The notes under the pieces: model-generated
Database searches by the model: none
What the model saw: the letters and a program-made list of their open reading frames with translations, nothing else
Told to the model about the DNA's origin: nothing
Origin: Spirochaetia bacterium UBA6919
GTDB lineage: Bacteria; Spirochaetota; UBA6919
Direction of reading: 5' to 3'
Length of the DNA stretch: 35,875 nucleotides
Assembly: GCA_002450905.1 (NCBI GenBank)
Contig: DKAT01000028.1
Span: forward strand, 1-35,875
Program-made: the position numbers and the translations under genes
Shown: piece after piece, positions 35,644-35,875 of the stretch
Position numbering within the stretch: the first letter of the stretch is position 1
How the letters are laid out: the number at the start of each line of letters is the position of its first letter

Positions 35644-35875
35644 TTATTTATTATTTTTTTTTAGTTTTTTTAAGATTTTATTATACAATTTCTCGCGTTT
35701 AATATATTTATTTTTATCGTTTGTATAAAATTTATTGAAAATCAAATCTAAGTTACTTTTATTTTTTATGTTAGTTTTATTTCTATTATTATTCTTATCC
35801 CCACTAAACCCTTTGGATGCAGCAGAAACATCTTCTTCTTCACTAAACCCTTTGGAAGCAGCAGAAACATCTTCT
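35644..35875 (-). CDS. C-terminal end of a repeat-bearing protein (cut by right edge)
   Basis: 76 codons are visible before the TAA at 35644-35646. The chain starts with two tandem 13-residue units, EDVSAASKGFSEE and EDVSAASKGFSGD, then an Asn/Lys-rich basic tail (NNNRNKTNIKNKSN, later KREKLYNKILKKLKKNNK). The frame is open to the right edge, and more repeat copies may lie beyond it. The SAASKGFS core also occurs in the macroglobulin protein of this window. Function and domain type are unknown; the strong codon conservation between units and the clean stop make a real coding end likely. It is read in the same direction as the barrel and exported genes to its left. Confidence 0.65.
   Translation of the reverse strand, partial: EDVSAASKGFSEEEDVSAASKGFSGDKNNNRNKTNIKNKSNLDLIFNKFYTNDKNKYIKREKLYNKILKKLKKNNK
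35797..35875 (-). repeat. 39-base tandem repeat coding EDVSAASKGFS units
   Basis: Two adjacent copies (35836-35874 and 35797-35835), identical at 35 of 39 bases; three of the four changes are in the last two codons. The array reaches the window edge, so its full copy number is unknown. Confidence 0.85.

Overview
The window is AT-rich, gene-dense chromosomal DNA that most resembles a spirochaete. Several things point that way. A CarD-type regulator sits beside a membrane PIN/TRAM protein with ispD nearby. An MptE-like (DUF115) motility-accessory protein and a GldF-GldG fused ABC system with a DUF4340 protein are present. Exported and beta-barrel-like proteins indicate a diderm envelope. Promoters match TTGACA/TATAAT and Shine-Dalgarno sites are strong, which argues against Bacteroidetes despite the Gld-like genes. 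The assignment is inference. No mobile element, CRISPR array, phage gene or rRNA was seen.

Layout. 1-4429 (minus): GldA-like ATPase, GldF-GldG fusion, trmB, and the start of leuB running off the left edge. 4661-5368 (plus): a small unrecognised protein behind a possible flagellar-type promoter, then a second ORF in the same frame. 5462-8525 (minus): a PstS-like binding protein and the coupled clpP-clpX pair. 8778-13250 (plus): a DUF4340 protein, then a surface-glycan set (GT39-like membrane enzyme, NAD-dependent epimerase, GT2 transferase). 13581-23064 (minus): hisE, trpE and a 2552-residue exported TPR/alpha-2-macroglobulin protein, tightly spaced. 23355-26215 (plus): tRNA-Ile, tRNA-Asp, a receiver-only response regulator, a GlmU-like nucleotidyltransferase and a sigma-70 factor. 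26204-32080 (minus): ispD, PIN/TRAM, carD, MptE-like protein and a vWA-like membrane protein. 32250-33785 (plus): an isopropylmalate/citramalate synthase. 33792-35875 (minus): an exported protein, a small outer-membrane-barrel candidate and the tail of a repeat-bearing protein cut by the right edge.

How it fits together. Amino-acid synthesis (leuB, isopropylmalate/citramalate synthase, hisE, trpE), proteostasis (clpXP), isoprenoid synthesis (ispD) and transcription control (carD, sigma factor, receiver protein) are interleaved with envelope functions. The most unusual signal is a short motif, [E/D]D[V/L]SAASKGFS. It occurs once in the giant macroglobulin protein, between its macroglobulin domains and its A2M core, and twice in tandem in the truncated protein at the right edge. 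The macroglobulin protein also lacks the thioester Cys-Glu-Gln and appears to carry a duplicated TPR-plus-beta-domain module at its two ends.
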